Shown in pieces: positions 6,252-6,871 of a stretch of 6,871 bases of DNA. Where the stretch lies: the NCBI RefSeq assembly GCF_938029485.1, contig NZ_CALHGC010000391.1:1-6871 (forward strand), in the 5' to 3' direction. Below the pieces are notes generated by a model. That model ran no database searches, was not told where the DNA came from, and saw only the letters and a list, made by a program, of their open reading frames with translations. The stretch's first letter is position 1. Every line of letters starts with the position of its first letter. The translations under genes were made by a program, and so were the position numbers. This DNA comes from an uncultured Treponema sp. Its GTDB lineage: Bacteria > Spirochaetota > Spirochaetia > Treponematales > Treponemataceae.

Positions 6252-6871
6252 ATGCTTTCTAAGAGTTTAACGGTACTTGAATTACTCGATCTCGACTTAA
6301 CGGAACACGATGCGCTTCACCTGCATTGCGTGTGCGGGCAAAACGGTTTGATGCGCAGTATTACCGTTGCGGATTTAAATCGTCCCGGTCTTGCACTTTC
6401 GGGCTTCTTTGATTCTTTTGCCTATCAACGTGTCCAGCTGTTCGGCAGGGGAGAATGCGCCTATTTACAAAAACTCATTGAAAACAATACCATGGAAAAT
6501 ATAAAAAAGATGCTGACTTATGATATTCCCTGCTGTATTTTCTCTCATAATATTCCTCCGCCTGAAACATTCTTGGAAATCGTATGCAAGACTGACTGTC
6601 CCGTGCTGCAAACAGAGCTTTCTTCAACGGAGCTCTCATTGCGGCTGATGCGGGTACTTTCAAATGTATTTGCGCCGAGTATGGCGATTCACGGTGTTCT
6701 TGTCGAAGTCTACGGTTTGGGTATTTTGATTTTAGGCGATTCCGGCGTCGGAAAAAGCGAAACGGCATTGGAACTGGTAGAGCGGGGGCATCGTCTGGTC
6801 GCGGATGACGTCATAGAAATTTCCTGTCTGAACGGTAATGCGCTGATAGGACGGGGCGCAAATAAAATCAT
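6252..6871 (+). CDS. hprK: HPr kinase/phosphorylase, 5' part (runs off window)
   Basis: The first 206 codons are present and the frame stays open at the right edge. HprK phosphorylates HPr on a regulatory serine using ATP or pyrophosphate, and also reverses the reaction by phosphorolysis. Residues 1 to about 130 form the N-terminal HPrK domain. The catalytic domain then begins with IHGVLVEVYG (146-155), whose His147 is a conserved family position, followed by the P-loop GDSGVGKS (162-169), ETALELVERGHR (170-181) and LVADD (182-186; Asp185/Asp186). The His-to-P-loop and P-loop-to-Asp spacings match well-studied Gram-positive HprK. The C-terminal HPr-binding signature lies outside the window. 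Spirochaetes such as Treponema are known to carry HprK and HPr with an incomplete sugar PTS, so the role is probably regulatory rather than transport-linked. The gene is likely co-transcribed with the RsbW-like gene upstream. Confidence 0.96.
   Translation, partial: MLSKSLTVLELLDLDLTEHDALHLHCVCGQNGLMRSITVADLNRPGLALSGFFDSFAYQRVQLFGRGECAYLQKLIENNTMENIKKMLTYDIPCCIFSHNIPPPETFLEIVCKTDCPVLQTELSSTELSLRLMRVLSNVFAPSMAIHGVLVEVYGLGILILGDSGVGKSETALELVERGHRLVADDVIEISCLNGNALIGRGANKI

Noticed and set aside
6475..6768. 97-codon minus-strand reading frame
   Set aside because: It lies fully inside hprK on the opposite strand, and its basic, Arg-rich translation resembles no family. It is a shadow frame.

Overview
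The window looks like a spirochaete chromosome, most likely a Treponema of the oral or host-associated kind. This is an inference from the gene set (GlgX, GlgP, an RsbW-like ATPase fused to a cyclic-nucleotide-binding domain, and HPr kinase), the moderate base composition and the AT-rich intergenic DNA. I ran no database search, so the genus is a judgement and not a result.

Layout. The left edge (1-55) is a 7-bp tandem repeat. It runs into the 3' end of a two-gene glycogen-breakdown operon on the minus strand: glgX (debranching enzyme, proposed start 4663, stop 2519) followed after 11 nt by glgP (glycogen phosphorylase, 2507-54). A 253-bp divergent control region (4664-4916) holds a concentric double inverted repeat (4720-4858) and a separate 11-bp perfect palindrome (4873-4906). 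On the plus strand, 4917-6215 encodes a 432-residue signalling protein with a degenerate receiver-like N-terminus, an RsbW/HATPase_c_2-type ATPase and a C-terminal cNMP-binding domain. After 36 nt, hprK (HPr kinase/phosphorylase) starts at 6252 and runs off the right edge.

How the genes may work together. GlgX and GlgP are the standard pair that converts glycogen to glucose-1-phosphate and short oligosaccharides. HprK phosphorylates HPr on serine according to energy and glycolytic status. The RsbW-like/cNMP protein sits in the same likely operon and has no DNA-binding domain, so its output is probably a protein partner. The locus therefore places carbon-store mobilisation back-to-back with two carbon- or energy-sensing regulators. 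That they share regulation is an inference; the visible support is that the same 15-bp motif lies 56 nt and 58 nt upstream of the two divergent start codons.

The protein-coding genes are mostly recognisable families. The least explained material is the divergent control region, the domain architecture of the 4917-6215 protein, and the repeat array that supplies the glgP stop codon.
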